Source: Patella vulgata
Taxonomy: Eukaryota; Mollusca; Gastropoda; Patellidae
Direction: 5' to 3'
Length of the DNA: 64,000 bases
NCBI RefSeq assembly: GCF_932274485.2
Contig: NC_065882.2
Location: 83,540,767-83,604,766 of the forward strand
The notes beneath the pieces were generated by a model, which saw only the letters and a list, made by a program, of their open reading frames with translations, was not told where the DNA came from and did no database searches. The position numbers were made by a program, and so were the translations under genes. Position 1 is the first letter of the stretch, and the number at the start of each line of letters is the position of its first letter. Of this stretch, positions 1 to 12,129 are shown one piece after another.

Positions 1-306
1 GAGGTAGAATGTTTAAACTTGATGTAGATGTTCATTAGATGAATGTCTTGACACCGAGTTCAATGATTAACATTTCGAGCTAAAGCTAAGGAGAGCTGAG
101 CAATTTCATTGGTCGATGCTACGGGACACGATAACTTTGATTCCACCGGATACAGAGTGATGAAACTTAGTCTATAGTTGATAATCAGTTTGATTGCTTG
201 ATACTTTTGAAAAAAAAAATAAATGTGCGATTAATTAATATGTGTCGTCTATTTATTTTAGGATTTCGGGGGGGGGGGGGGGCATCAGCCTCACTGTTGG
301 CTTGTT
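1..306 (+). mobile_element. Modular GTCCCC repeat, 3' part
   Basis: This is the right-hand part of a dispersed repeat seen five times in the window. It is built of modules on the theme 'TAGAATGTTCAAACTTGGTG ... GATAAGCAATTTGATTGG ... GGACACGATAACTTT' and ends in a G-rich run followed by ATCAGCCTCACTGTTGGCTTG. The left end lies outside the window. A 15-base G run at about 269-283 is probably slippage-expanded. No coding capacity is seen, and the transposon class is unknown. Confidence 0.8.
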
Positions 307-504
307 GTATTCCGCTTTGTTATTAATAATATAACGATTTGTACATTTATAGAGTATTCTTGGTTCTTCATCGTTTTTAGTTTATTCAATATGTTATGCT
401 AGGTTTCCACGATTTGTGGAGTAACCATGGTGATCCTAGCAGGTCTTGTGATATATTGAGGTCTGTCGTAGCAATCGTGCAGGTATCAGATCGTGGACTT
501 ACTT

Positions 505-832
505 GTTGTAACTGAATAATATGTCCCAATCTTTATTCTGGTTCACAAATTGTACTATTTTACAATATTCCAATTAATTGATGATACAAATTTCATCTTA
601 ACACACCTAATTTAAAAAATTGGAAAAATTCAACTAAATGATTTGAAAAGCCTGACGTAAAGCTTTTCAAATGTGACTTGGATTTAAAAATATTTTCGAA
701 CCCTCTGGACAAGTAAAATAGGATTTAATGGATAATTTACACAACAGGTAGGACACTAACACATCTAGTACTTAGAACTTTTTTATTTTCTGGAGCTGTC
801 AAGCCAGCAAGAGTGTTATTGTCCCTTTAATA
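505..832 (+). repeat. Dispersed repeat R2, copy 1
   Basis: About 330 bases match, as reverse complement, 16,762-17,090 in the intron of the plus-strand fibrinogen-domain pseudogene. Shared landmarks include TTACAACAAG, GTAGGACACT and the edge CTGGAGCTGTCAAGCCAGCA. The minus arm of the gene duplication lacks it, so it is mobile or was recently copied. It has no open frame, no clear terminal repeats and no assigned family. Confidence 0.7.
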
Positions 833-904
833 GGGACAATCCTATCGTGACGCATCGCACGACAGTGAGAACCTAACATTAGCTCTTCTGTATTTAAATA
901 TAGC

Positions 905-1160
905 ATTATGTTAGCCCGTATGTTTACATTTGGTTATATATTACATTATTTTAGCCCGCCTGTGTACGTGTATTAGTTTACATATTACATTATGTTAGCC
1001 CACCTGTGTACGTGTATTTGTTTACATATTCCATTATGTTAACCCACCTGTGTACGTGTATTTGTTTACTGATTACATTATGTTAGCCCACCTGTGTACG
1101 TGTATTTGTTTACAGATTACATTATGTTAGCCCGCCTGTCTACGTGTATTTGCATATTCT
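905..1160 (+). repeat. 44-bp minisatellite
   Basis: Five to six units of about 44 bases carry the core GTTAGCCCACCTGTGTACG followed by TGTATTTGTTTACA. Unit starts at about 950, 994, 1038, 1082 and 1126 fix the period. The outer units are more diverged than the inner ones. Confidence 0.85.
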
Positions 1161-1324
1161 GTTTATAAATTAAAGGATAATTTCAGTGTGTATGTATTAC
1201 TTGGGAATCTCTCCTCTGCAGTTTGGCGGGGTGTCTTGTGGGGAGTTACCAGAAAGAAGAGGACCCGAAGCATTCATTCGTTTCTCGATTACACGTTTTT
1301 TTTAAAAATGCCCAAATTGTCATG

Positions 1325-1450
1325 TGGACGTATTATGTTGCTGCCCTCGTCCGTTGGTTTGTGCGTCAAATTTGTTTGTGGACACTCCACAGGTCACAAT
1401 TGTTATCCGATTTTGAGGAAACTTCAAGTAAAACGAAAACAGAATTAATA
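1325..1450 (+). repeat. Fragment of modular GGGCGTAT repeat
   Basis: The stretch around 'ctcgtccgttggtttgtgcg', followed by a 'CACAGGTCACAATTGTTATC'-type module, resembles the repeat unit that fills 21,478-23,240. It is a short, diverged fragment, and the short frames across it are not coding. Confidence 0.5.
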
Positions 1451-1794
1451 ACTCAATTGTAATGGTAAACATTTCAACCGAGAAAACTTTCTTGTTTTAA
1501 CAAGACCTTTATTTACAAAAATATTTTTATGAAAATTTAAACATAGCCACTAAACTAAATGACATACTTAATCCTTTGTCATCAACAAAAAAACGTCTCG
1601 ACCCAACGCCATATATTAGACCCTTGACCAAGCTATCTAAAATTGTACTTATTTTGAAAATAGATAATGCTGCAATATACGTCCACATTCCTGCTTTTAT
1701 TGATATATTGCTTTTTAAAATGAAGATAATGAAATATGAAATGGCTGTAAAATGACAAGAGGCAAAAAAGGTTAGTAGTCCAGGCATTTTAACT

Positions 1795-4530
1795 CAATTT
1801 CGCACCATTTCGGGCAGTTGCTGCAATAGAAATGCCGACCACCTTTTATGGTCGATCTAGATGTATATTATCACCCAAAAAAAGTCCCAGTCCGAAATCC
1901 GTGCCCAAATGGGTCAAATTGGCAAAAATCCAAAATGGCCGCCGGTTTTGACTGGAAAATGCCAGTTTTTATCCACTTAATATAATATGATTGAGTTTGG
2001 TATCTACGGAAGTAGCGTAGCAGGCATGAAGAAGGGGTCACACTCAGCCCACTGTGGACGCAGTGTCGTGGGCGTGTCCGATTTCGATCACCAACCTCGA
2101 AAATTGAGCCAAGATGGCCAAACCTATTGAAGCACGTGGCGAATTTTTTTCAGAAACTGATTCAAATGTTGAGACACAGATGGATACAATATCGCTTGTT
2201 TGTCAGATATGCAGTGAACTACCCATTGTCATTCCCAAAATGACGGAAAGATAACAGGTATTGGGGGCCGACAATAATGAGCCGATTAAGATTCCTGGCT
2301 TACGTTCAATAATGTGCGGAGATACCAATTTCAATGGCAGAATATTTAGGACAGAATAAAACTTGGTGTAAAGTCATGACTAAGTTCAACAATAAGCCAA
2401 GGGCGTGCTAGGGCCTCCGAGGGTAGGGAGACCCAAAGTTAGGGCACTTTAGGAGGGGGGGATAGGATCGGGGAAAATTTGAGTTCTGTGGCACATGGTA
2501 GAAGCGATTTGACGTATATACCATGGCATACCATACATTGACACTTGGTTAAGGGATTATGATTAAGTCACAAAGATCCGAACATAAACATAGTTAGCTG
2601 CAGTCAAGAACTAAACGACCTGTGAGCAAAGAAAAACAAGCATCAAAAGGGACTGGTATTCCTTATAAAGGGTACCTGGCAAGTTTCATTCGATTCTGTT
2701 CCCTAATGAGGGTAGGGGTAGGGAGGTAGACTGACAATCCCAAGAACGAGACGACGATCAAAATACACTTTAAGCCAGGCCAAGGAAGTTACTGGTGACA
2801 GATTAAATGTCATTCGTTGTGACGGTTTGCGTATTGGCCCTGAGTATGCTAACCGGCAATAATGGTCCCCGTCGCCCGTGTTGCAATTTTCCTAAATTCA
2901 TTTAGATAAATAAATAAAACTAAGACAAATTAGTTGATTCTGAATATTATGGAAATATTAATCGGTCTGTAAAATCTATTCTGAAAGTCATCCGTGGAAA
3001 TCATGGTCTGATTGAGCTTGTATGGGCCCTTACATCATCAATGAAAAACGGACATTGTAGTATCTCTGGAGTTAGTTGGAACAATGAAAGGGCAGCAGAA
3101 AAAGGGGCACATTTTCGGTTCGGAAGAGAAGGCACATAGCCACCCCCGCTCCTTCCCATATACCTTGTTAGGCAATCTCATCGGTTACATAGAGTGAAGA
3201 ACAATTTCTGTGCTAGATGTTTTATAGATAAGTTAGATGTGCAAGTAATTAATGAGTGTCATCTATTTAGGGACACCAGCCTCAATGCTGATTTATTAAA
3301 TACAACTAGATTAATTCCAAGTCGTCATTTGTCCTGTCTTTTCTTGTCCAAAAAATAGGCATTGCGAGTTCTACTGTTTAATGTTGTAACAGCGGTCACC
3401 GATTATATATGTTGTAATGGACCGTCTGCTAGTCTTTCCTACAGACCATGTGAAAGACAACGGTCCGCAAAAATGAATTCTGGCACCGCGGAACCTTTAG
3501 ACCTTGATACAGACTCCTCCACTTCATTAACCTTAAAACATTGACCAATAACTATGGGTTGTTCATTATTAAATGGTTCACTGAATATCTGACAAACAGG
3601 TGATACTGTATCCATCTGTGTCTGATCATCTGAATCATTTTGTGCCACGTTCTTCAAAAGGCACGACCTGCTTCGCAGTAACCCGAGAGTGACCCCAGTC
3701 GACATACCCCTATGCCGCTACCGCAGTGAACTGGAAGACACTTCAAATGAAATTTAGTTGATACTGGATGAAAGTCATTGTATTAGGTCTAAGGTAGGAG
3801 TATCATTAATCTCCAATCCCTAATCGGAAATCTAAATCCCAAATTAGAATTTCTCCTATTAGTCCATGTGACAGACAGATTTTCATTACCAATTTGATGA
3901 ATAAATTTAACCATGATTTTCAGTTAGCCTTAGGTCTAAAGTGTCCAAAATTGGTTGATGGACATCCGGGTCACTTTGCCAAATATGAGTTTGGCAGCCA
4001 TCTTTAAAAATGGCCGCCATTTTTTTATTTGAAAAAGTGTAAGTCAGGGAAACCTCCACAACTCCCCAACAGGTTCACCTACGGATATGTAATATGGCTC
4101 AAAATGTTCATAATACAATTCTAAATCTGCTGGTATATGATTCATGTTGTTTAATCAATGCTTTTGGTTTCAAAATAAAAGATTAATCTGAAAACAGCAA
4201 TATTTTCGGGTTTTTTTCATGATGTCTGTTCATAAGTTTACTAAAAAAAATTTTGTTCAGACCCATATAAGCCAAATTATCTATTTGGTCAACTAAAGTG
4301 ATTTACTAGATATCAGAAACATTGATCATAAAAAATAATCTCTAATATGAGTGCCCCAAATCCAAGATGGCAGAAATTCAAAATGGCGGCCAAAAGTTGC
4401 TCAAATGGCCAATTTGTCAGATAATAGTTATTTCACAGTTTGATATTACATGTAATATCCAATTGAATGGGATTACTGAACTTAAAATGAACCAAAACAC
4501 AGATTGTTGAATATTCAAAAAGGCGGCCAG
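1795..4530 (+). repeat. Left arm of long-range inverted repeat
   Basis: Segments at 1,795-2,010 and 3,850-4,040 recur as reverse complement at 9,395-9,620 and 9,030-9,220. Units of the 4,330-4,530 type (ATGGCGGCC motifs plus a 'CATATTACA' theme) resemble 8,080-8,420. The left arm also holds about 1.7 kb (2,020-3,800) with no partner on the right. Inside that extra block, 2,150-2,260 and 3,560-3,650 are inverted relatives of each other and encode similar short peptides with an 'MDTVSPVCQ'-like string. No transposase or other known domain was recognised. The arrangement could be one large foldback element or two inverted copies of a smaller repeat. Confidence 0.55.
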
Positions 4531-4582
4531 AATTTCCATAAAATGATCGATTTTCTGTTTGATGTAGCTTGTAATATGTCTT

Positions 4583-5910
4583 TTATAAGCAAATAACACA
4601 CTATTTATGGATAACAATTACTATAGTTTATTTCACTGCGACGTTTCAACAAGATTTCACAAGTCGTTATCATGTTTTTACTGTTATGGCCTATTGCTCG
4701 TGGTTCATTATACCGCTTAAATAATTGTTTGATCTTTTATTCTTGTGCTTATCTGTACCAATTACAGTTTATACCTGTCTATGTGCATTTGTTTATCTAA
4801 CGGCTTGGGACAGTTGCCCATACTAGCTGATTTTGCATCCCATTGGAGGGTCCACATATATAACCATATTCTTTTCATTTTATTGTCCCCCGCCTTTCGA
4901 TGAAAGCAGAGGACTATTAAAATGGGTTCGTCTGTCCGTCCGTCACACTATTTGGGACACAATAACTCTCTTTCTAATTGAACTAGAATGTTCAAACTTG
5001 GTGTAGGTGTTTATTAGGCCAATGCCTTGATGGAGTTCGAAGATCAGAATTTTTTGCTTAGGGTAAGCAGAGATAAGCAATTTGATTGGTTGATGTTTTG
5101 GGACACGATAGTACTTTAGTTCTAATTAAGTGAGAGTGATAAAACTTGGTGTATAGTTTCATTACATCAATACCTTGACTAAGTTCGATAATGAGAATTT
5201 TCTGCTCAGGGTAAGCAGAACGATAAGCAATTTGATTGGCCGAGACTTTAGAACACAATAACTCTCATTCTAATTGAGGTAGAATGTTCAAACTGGGTGT
5301 AGGCGTTCATTAGGTGAATGCCTTGATGGAGTTCGATGACGAACATTGTCTGTTTAGGGTAAACAGAGATAAGCTATCTCATTTGTTGATGCTTTGGGGC
5401 ACGATAACTTTGGTTATAATGAAGTCAGGGCGATATTAGCTTGACTAAGTTCGATCGTGAGAATTTTCTGCTTAGGCTAAAGAGCGATAAGCAATTTGAT
5501 TGGTCAAGACTTTGGGGTAGAATGCGGAAACTTGATGTAAATGTTCATTAGGTGAATGTCTTGACTCAGTTCAGTAATTAACATTTCGGGCTAAAGCTAA
5601 GCAGAGCTAAGCAATTTCATTGATCGATGCTTTGAGACAAGATAACTTTGATTCTATCTGATAGAGAGTGCTGAAACTTAGTGTATAGTTGATAATCAGT
5701 TTGATTGCTCGATACTTTTGAAAAAAATAAATGTGCGATTAATTAATATTGGTCATCTATTTATTTAGGGATTTGGACGGGGGACATCAGCCTCACTGTT
5801 GGCTTGTTTCTTAATGTTATATGCTTGATAAGGACTTGTGAAATCTTGTTGAAACGTCGCAGTGAAATAAACTATAGAAATTGTTATCCGTAAATAGTGT
5901 GTTATTTGAT
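4583..5910. mobile_element. Foldback element with ~88-bp inverted ends, GTCCCC repeat nested inside
   Basis: 4,583-4,672 and 5,822-5,910 are inverted copies about 88 bases long and nearly identical (shared AATAACACACTATTTA and GACGTTTCAACAAGATTTCA). Read outward, each end contains GAAACGTC after a short stem-like stretch, the style of hammerhead-like ends known from Penelope-like elements and retrozymes. Here the conserved CUGAUGA core is degraded, so the ribozyme link is only a suggestion. About 210 bases of non-repeat interior (4,673-4,884) precede a nested GTCCCC repeat. No open frame is present. Confidence 0.55.
4885..5812 (+). mobile_element. Modular GTCCCC repeat, near full length
   Basis: It starts with a hairpin-forming GTCCCCCGCCTTTCGATGAAAG stretch and CTGTCCGTCCGTC, continues through three to four diverged internal modules, and ends in GGGGGACATCAGCC and TCACTGTTGGCTTG. 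The structure matches the copies at 14,503-15,435 and 52,134-53,310, and it sits inside the 4,583-5,910 foldback. Short frames across it are not coding. Confidence 0.85.
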
Positions 5911-7077
5911 TATGCTTCAATTACTAAATGCCTGACCCATGACCCACCTACAATGCCCAACTAGTCTTATGCGGGACATATTGTGATCAATGGCCAACTG
6001 AATGCAGGCGCTGATTGGGCCATGCGATCGCCCGAAGGGTCGGTTGGACAAAAAATGAAAAAAATAATTTTGTCCAATTCGTCTAAAAAAAACGGCCATG
6101 GAGCGACGATGATCATGTTGTATGTGGCCGGTGGCCTTAACGGGCCGCCACGCTATCACTGGAGTCTGGAATGGGCTGGTATAATAGACTTTCTGGGCCG
6201 GGTGTGCTGGGCGTGGGCCGGAATTCGGAATCATGCAATGGGGATTTCGAATCCCATCACAGGAGGAATCAACTAGCGCTCCCGGCAACAAAAATGGGAC
6301 ATTTTGCAATGAAAATATTCCTACTTTACTTATTCAATATTCCTAACTGGTTAATCAAATGGTCAAAATTTTTTCAACTAGTCCCATTTTTTAACCAGTT
6401 AAATTCTCTTGACTCCGACGATAAAATGATAATACGTTAATTAATAATATGACGATATGATAATTTCACAGGTTGATGGTTGTAAATTGCTTGTAGATCG
6501 GGCTTTTGGCCTAAATTAATCGATTTATAAGATATATTATTTGACAAAGATTATAATCAGATATGCCACAAAATCGCATATTTGGGGTTCAATTCATTTT
6601 TCAAATTTTTCCAGCGGGAGAGCCCCCGGAACCCCCGTCCGTGCTCCGCGGTCAGTAAAAGGGGCAGCTCCGACACGGGAGCCCGGGTCAGTTCCCGGCC
6701 CCAATCCGCCCCTGACTGAAAGTGTACCACTATATTTATGCCTGATCTTGCTTGACCCATTACCCACCTAAGAGTGTCCATAATTTTAATGCGTAACCTA
6801 CAGTTCCCCCCACTTTTATGCATGGTCTAGTCTGACCCACCTAGCAATTTTTATGTGTGGCTTAGGTTTTTTTTCGGTAATTAGTGTTGTTTTTTCGTCA
6901 TTTATTGATTTTTCGATATTTTGGGTTTTTCGAATTTTTTCGGTAATTAGTATCAAAAAGTTTTTTCAGTATTTATCACTTTTTCCGTATTTTGTCTGCA
7001 TTTTTCGGTACTTTTCAGATTTTTATCTCGGTACTTTTCGCATTTTTTCGTTGTATGGTACAACTGGACCGGTTTTT
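5911..7077. other. Intergenic repeat-like stretch, no gene
   Basis: No supportable coding region. 5,925-5,960 and 6,735-6,840 carry variants of a short motif around TGACCCACCTA, suggesting a small diverged repeat. 6,600-6,720 is GC-rich (CCCCGGAACCCC) against an AT-rich background, and 6,865-7,050 is T-rich with repeated TTTTTCGGTA. The longer frames here use these compositional tracts and match no family I recognise. Confidence 0.6.
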
Positions 7078-7605
7078 CATCAAAGACTCTATGACTGGCA
7101 ACTTTTGTGGTATAGTCTAGATATCGTATCGACAGATCCATTTCACAACAAGTTGAAAGTTTAAAAAGAATCGTTGCGAAGTTAATTTGAAATGCATTTA
7201 CGACTAGGCATCACAAAAATAATGTCGACCAATTTCCTCTTTCGCTTTAGGCAGGCCTATGATATTAAAATGATATCATCATTGTCGCTGCCGAGATCTG
7301 CTGTTTCTACTTGTACTTTGGCTAGTGTACATTGCTGAAGAAAAACAGTAGTTGCGATTGTCACAGTAATTCCAATGAGGTGGATGGTTGTGACATTAAC
7401 AAAGAGGAAATCGTGAGCCATGGCTTTTGGGATACCTAGTCGTAAATGTATTTCAAATTATCTCTGTAATTATCATTTTTAAACTTAGAACTTGTTGTGA
7501 AATACACTTTACACTTTCACAATTTACAAATATGAATCCATGATACCATCTGTCTAGATTCTAGATGATACCACAAAAGGTTGTCAGACTCCTCAAAGTA
7601 AAAAT
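7078..7605. mobile_element. Foldback/MITE-like element with ~130-150-bp inverted arms
   Basis: 7,085-7,215 (TTTTGTGGTATAGTCTAGAT ... ATGCATTTACGACTAGGC) pairs with 7,430-7,600 (CCTAGTCGTAAATGTATTTC ... GATGATACCACAAAAGGTTG) as an imperfect inverted repeat. The roughly 200-base centre has no open frame. This is consistent with a non-autonomous DNA element, superfamily unassigned. Diverged arms suggest an old insertion. Confidence 0.6.
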
Positions 7606-7636
7606 CCATCACATTACGATTTGTGGACCAGAAATG

Positions 7637-7800
7637 AAATGCAATGTGGGTTAACGTCCTACTGTTCTAACTTGGTCAATGAAGATGGCTATTTGTCCTA
7701 CAGTGTGAAATGAGGAAATATTTGCCCAGACACACGGATCGAATTCCGGACCTTGTTGAGCCTTACCCACTGAGCCACTATTTCGGCCCATTTGTGAACA
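7637..7800 (-). mobile_element. tRNA-derived SINE family 1, degraded
   Basis: It begins with TTAACGTCCTACTGTTCT, the reverse of the family's 3' end, and finishes near a degraded promoter box (CCCACTGAGCCAC). Much of the body is lost, so this is an old, internally deleted copy. Confidence 0.55.
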
Positions 7801-8079
7801 AACAGAATAGGTAATTCTTAACAACTAGATATATTTGCAAAGATATATTAAAATTCCATACAGCTTTGCTGGAATAATATTAAATCTTGTTTTCTGATTT
7901 ACGAGATCTAGTATAATTAATTCCATCCTCCCCTAAAAAACTATTACACAATTTTATAATAAGCAAAGCGAATAGAAAGACTGACAATTGTCCCGTTTTG
8001 TTCTTAAGCAATCATCTACGATATTAAAAATCTATTTTTGGGGCAATCATCTACCTTATCCAAAATCTATTTTTGAGGT

Positions 8080-9620
8080 AATATTTAAGTTTAGTGATCC
8101 TGAAAACCCCATAAAGGACATATTACAAGCCGTACAAAACAGAAAAATGACAATTATCTGAAAAATCATTCATTTTAGGGAAAATCTTGCCGCCATCTTG
8201 GATTTTGGAAACCCTTTTTTTAGAGGTTGTATTTATGTTCTGTGACATCGAAAACCCCCTAAGCGGCATATTACAGGGCATATCAAACTGTAAAATAACG
8301 ATTATCCGAGGCATCGATCAAATTTTGACTGCCATTTTGAATTTTCGCCATCTTGGATTTTCGGAAACTAATTTTATAGATCAATTCAAAGTACAATGAC
8401 TACGGAAACCCTATATATGATATATCACAAGTCTTGCTTTGCGTGATACTCATCCATCCTAACAAGAAATTCATTTTTCGTCAAATTTTGGCGGCCATTT
8501 TGGAAATCGGACGGATTCAACCGAAAATGACGTCACAGAAGTGACATAATATCAAAATCGTCTTCAGTGACAAATTTTTCTTCAGAAACAACCGGTCCCC
8601 AAATATCGTTGCGATTGCGACAACCCTAAATAAACGTTCACATGGTTAGTACCCTAACTCGCCGAGGCTCAACATTTTAAAATTGACAGTCTACTCAAGA
8701 CTTTTGTTGAGTTTCCGACCACCGCAGCTGTACAGACTGGGTCACTGAGCGTATTTATTTATGCCAAATGAATAACTTAAGAAGACCACACACAAAATTT
8801 GGCTAAATTTACCCTGAACATGATTTGGTAGTGAACTTATAAAATAAATCTTGAAAAAAAATGCCAAAACGTTGCTTTTTTCAGAATAATCTGTTGATTT
8901 GGAAAATATATGATTCATTCACCAACATGTGTCATATAACAGCAGCTGTAGAATGTTATTGCGAACATTTTGAGCCATATTCCATATCAATAGGTCAATC
9001 TGTGAAAGAGTTATGAAGGTTTCCTTGACGCGCTCAATTGCAATGAAAAAACGGCGGCCATTTTTAAAGATGGCCGCCAAAATGGCATTTAGCAAAGTGA
9101 ACCGGAAGTCCATCAACCAAATTTGAACACTTCGGGCACCAGGCTAACTGAAAATCATGGTTGAATTTATTCATCAAATTGGTAATGATACTCCGAAATC
9201 CGAGGTCTGTCACATGGACTATAAATTGACACAGGGAATCACTTAATCACTAAAATATGTACAAAAATAGATTCAGCTACCTCGTAAACATATATTTTGA
9301 CACCAAACTTGATCCTTATGTAAAATTCGAATTTACCCAGCGGTAACACTTATCACACAATTGTATGTGTATGGAAATGGATTCAGTTACCCCGAAAACG
9401 TATATTTTGATACCAAACTCGATCATATTGTGATAATTGGGTGGAAATTGAAATTTACAAGCCAAAAGCGGTGGCCATTTTGGATTTTGGCCAATTTGAC
9501 CCATTTGGGCACGGATTTCGGACTGGGACTTTTTTTTGGTCATAATATACGTCTAAACCGACCATAAACCGTGATCGGCAATTCTATTGCAGCAACTGCC
9601 CGCACTTTTGCTATCTTGCC
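8080..9620 (-). repeat. Right arm of long-range inverted repeat
   Basis: This partners the arm at 1,795-4,530. 9,030-9,220 mirrors 3,850-4,040 (TCATCAAATTGGTAATGATA against ATTACCAATTTGATGA), and 9,395-9,620 mirrors 1,795-2,010 (CATTTGGGCACGGATTTCGG). Internally 8,080-8,420 has two units of about 170 bases with CCGCCATCTTGGATTTT. No coding region is credible. Confidence 0.55.
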
Positions 9621-9659
9621 TGGACTATAGGCGTTGGGTTTGTTTTGCCAAATTTTCAG

Positions 9660-10500
9660 ACAAAATATTTTTTAAAAAAGTGGGTGCAACACTGCCCCAG
9701 GGCATCGGGGCATGCACCAAAATAAATAGTTGGTTTCTTTATGGTATAAGGAATAATTATGCAAAGTTACAAGATTATTCAATCAGAATTGCAGTCTGTA
9801 GACGATAAATACAAAAATCGGGCGTGGCTCTGGGCGTCGGGGCATTCACTAAAATCAATAGGGGTCATCCTTGTGGTATAGAGAATAGGTATGCAAAGTT
9901 TCAAAAGAATCTGTTCACAATTGCGGCCTGTAGGCGAAACACAAACATTGGGCGTGGCTCTGTCCCAGGGGGTCGGGCATGCACCATAAATAATAGAGGT
10001 CAGCCTTAGAGTCAAAGGAATAAGTATAAAAAGGTTTTCAAGACGATCGATTAAAAATTGTGGGCTGTAGGAGACACACAAACAGGAAATGGGCGTGGCA
10101 CTGTCCCTGGGGGTAAGGCATGCATCCCAAACGATAGGGATGTTCCTTAGGGTATAAAGATGATACGCTAAGAAATGCGGCCTGTAAACGACAAACAAAT
10201 AAAAGAAATGGGCGCGGCTCTGCCCCTGGTGATTGGGCAGGCACCAAAAACAATAGGGATCATCCTTAGGGTATAAGGAATAAGTATACAATATAAAATT
10301 TCAAGATGATCACTTAAGAATTGTGGCCTGTAAAACACAGACACACAAAACGAAAATGACCGTGGCTCTGCCCATGAGGTTTGGGCATGCACCACACACA
10401 ATAGGAGTGTTCCTTAGGGTACAAAGAATAAGTATGCAAAGTTTCAGGATGATGCGTTAAGAAATGCGGCCTGTAGACGACAAACAAACAAGTACAAGAA
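9660..10500 (+). repeat. Modular repeat, ~130-bp units
   Basis: About six diverged units carry the core 'GGGCGTGGCTCTGCCC', then 'GGGCATGCACCA', 'AATAGGG', 'CCTTAGGGTATAAGGAATAAG', 'CAAAGTTTCAAGATGAT' and 'GCGGCCTGTAGACGACAAAC'. Units start near 9,690, 9,825, 9,955, 10,085, 10,210 and 10,365. Minus-strand frames of up to 170 codons through the array read the repeat and are not genes. Confidence 0.75.
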
Positions 10501-10832
10501 ATTCTGAACTTGATCCTGTATCACCGTTACACCACAACCATGATTGGGCTCAGGTGTGTGAAAATCGGACCGACAGCAATCAAAACGGAAGACATGGCAA
10601 GGTTTGGGGACTGTCGAAAACGAGACTATAATTGGCATTGTAAAAAAAAACCCAGCTATTTAATTGATCGTTGGTTCAATGGCTGTATTTGGGTACAGGA
10701 CTCGTCATGAAGCCAATAATGAAGTCAAAGACAGGGGTGTGCCCCCTTGTGAAGATTTGTCACCCAGATATTCGGAACAACGTCTATTAGCAGCCATGTT
10801 CATTTAAAGGCCTAATCAAAAGGAAGTGATAT

Positions 10833-11178
10833 GGGGTTTAAAGCCCCACCGTTCTCCTCCGACTTGGCTAATGAAGACGCATATACCACCATACAGTGTG
10901 CTGCTTTGAGGTCAATTTTGCTCGGACAGCCTACTCTTACATCAAATTCCAACTGCTAAGGGTTCTTTACGTGCAGTCTAATGTATGCGTGGGACCTCGG
11001 ATTTTCGCCACCTCAAAACGACTATTATGTTGTCACTTGCCGAGCCCTCTGTCCTGCACCAGTACAAGGGGGAACCACGACGAACAAAATACGATTAACT
11101 TTCTCGGTCATCGCAGGGATCGAATACCGGCCTTCAGGATAGCGAGCTAACATCGTATTCACTGAGCCACCTAATCAG
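10833..11178 (-). mobile_element. tRNA-derived SINE family 1
   Basis: A nearly full-length but diverged copy read on the minus strand. Its 3' end (GGGTTTAAAGCCCC variant) lies at 10,833 and the tRNA-like head with a degraded B box at about 11,110-11,170. No coding role. Confidence 0.7.
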
Positions 11179-11188
11179 AAGAAGTTAG

Positions 11189-11762
11189 GTTCAGACTAGT
11201 TCCTTCAGGAACGGTCAGCTACTGTTCCTATACATCGGATGATGTCCGCTAACCGTTCCTATCCGTCCGTATATAATTGCAATCTGAAAATCCGCTCTTC
11301 CCCACCTCTGGTCAACTTCTATTTTGGAATCCTTACTTTCTATTTTTCATCGTTATGCTTTATATTTCGCCAAAAGGATCATTTCTCGCCATATTTGTCA
11401 CTAATTTATAATAATTCAGCACCATTTCCAAGTAGAATTGTGCTATTAAAAAAAAACATGCGGTCTGCGCATGTTCGAGTCTCGTAATGGCTGATCGCAT
11501 GTTTTTAATCGCAAAGTTCTACTTGAAAATAACGATGGATTATTATACATTTATTTGTGTCAGATGTGGCGAGCTATGATTCCATTTGGCTAACAACGAA
11601 GAATCAACCTGAAAAATAGTAGGCAAGAATTCTAAAATAGCCTTAGAACAGAGGTGGGGATGAGCGGTGTTTTCATATTGTGTTATATAGGAAGGGATAG
11701 GAAAGGTCAGCGGATATTGTCCGATCAGAGACCGTTCCTAAGGAATCTAGGTTCAGACCACA
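11189..11762. mobile_element. MITE with ~75-bp terminal inverted repeats
   Basis: 11,189-11,275 pairs with 11,690-11,760: shared AGGAACGGTC, TCGGA(T/C), TCCGCT and CCTATCC elements occur in the same order on opposite strands. The interior of about 400 bases has no long frame. Superfamily not assigned because the target duplication is unclear. Confidence 0.65.
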
Positions 11763-12129
11763 TTAACATAACATTCTAACACATTCATTTTTTGATGCGA
11801 CAAGCAGGTGGTGTTACACCAATGTGGCGTCGGTTGCATAATACATGAATGGAGAGATTGATTTAATATCACCGCATGAAAAGATGGTTGACTCATGACC
11901 AGATGGTTGGGCTGAGTTACGTAAATCCGTTGACTTGTAAGTAATCTGTACAGAAAGCTTATCTAGCATTATGCAATAGACCACCTGTGTAATCATCTTG
12001 ACATTCTTGACACGGCTGTCGGTAGCTGATTGGCTAATAGCCTATCATCGACTGAAGACTATCCAACCAGGCCAAAGTCTGTTGGTGTGAGAGCTTAGTT
12101 GGAAACTTGTTGTTAGCTGTTGGGGCTTG
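11763..12129. other. Intergenic, nothing recognised
   Basis: Unique-looking sequence with no coding region, repeat or structural signal that I could support. Confidence 0.5.

Noticed and set aside
3439-3705. 88-codon minus-strand frame as a host gene
   Set aside because: A diverged inverted relative lies at 2,150-2,260 within the same repeat arm, no domain is recognised, and no exon signals are seen; treated as repeat-derived.
5917-6309. 130-codon minus-strand frame and overlapping plus frames
   Set aside because: Compositional frames in a GC-richer patch; no domain, no splice signals, both strands equally open.
9779-10401. Minus-strand frames of up to 170 codons
   Set aside because: They read through the 130-bp modular repeat, and the peptide repeats follow the DNA period. 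No family resemblance and no splice context.
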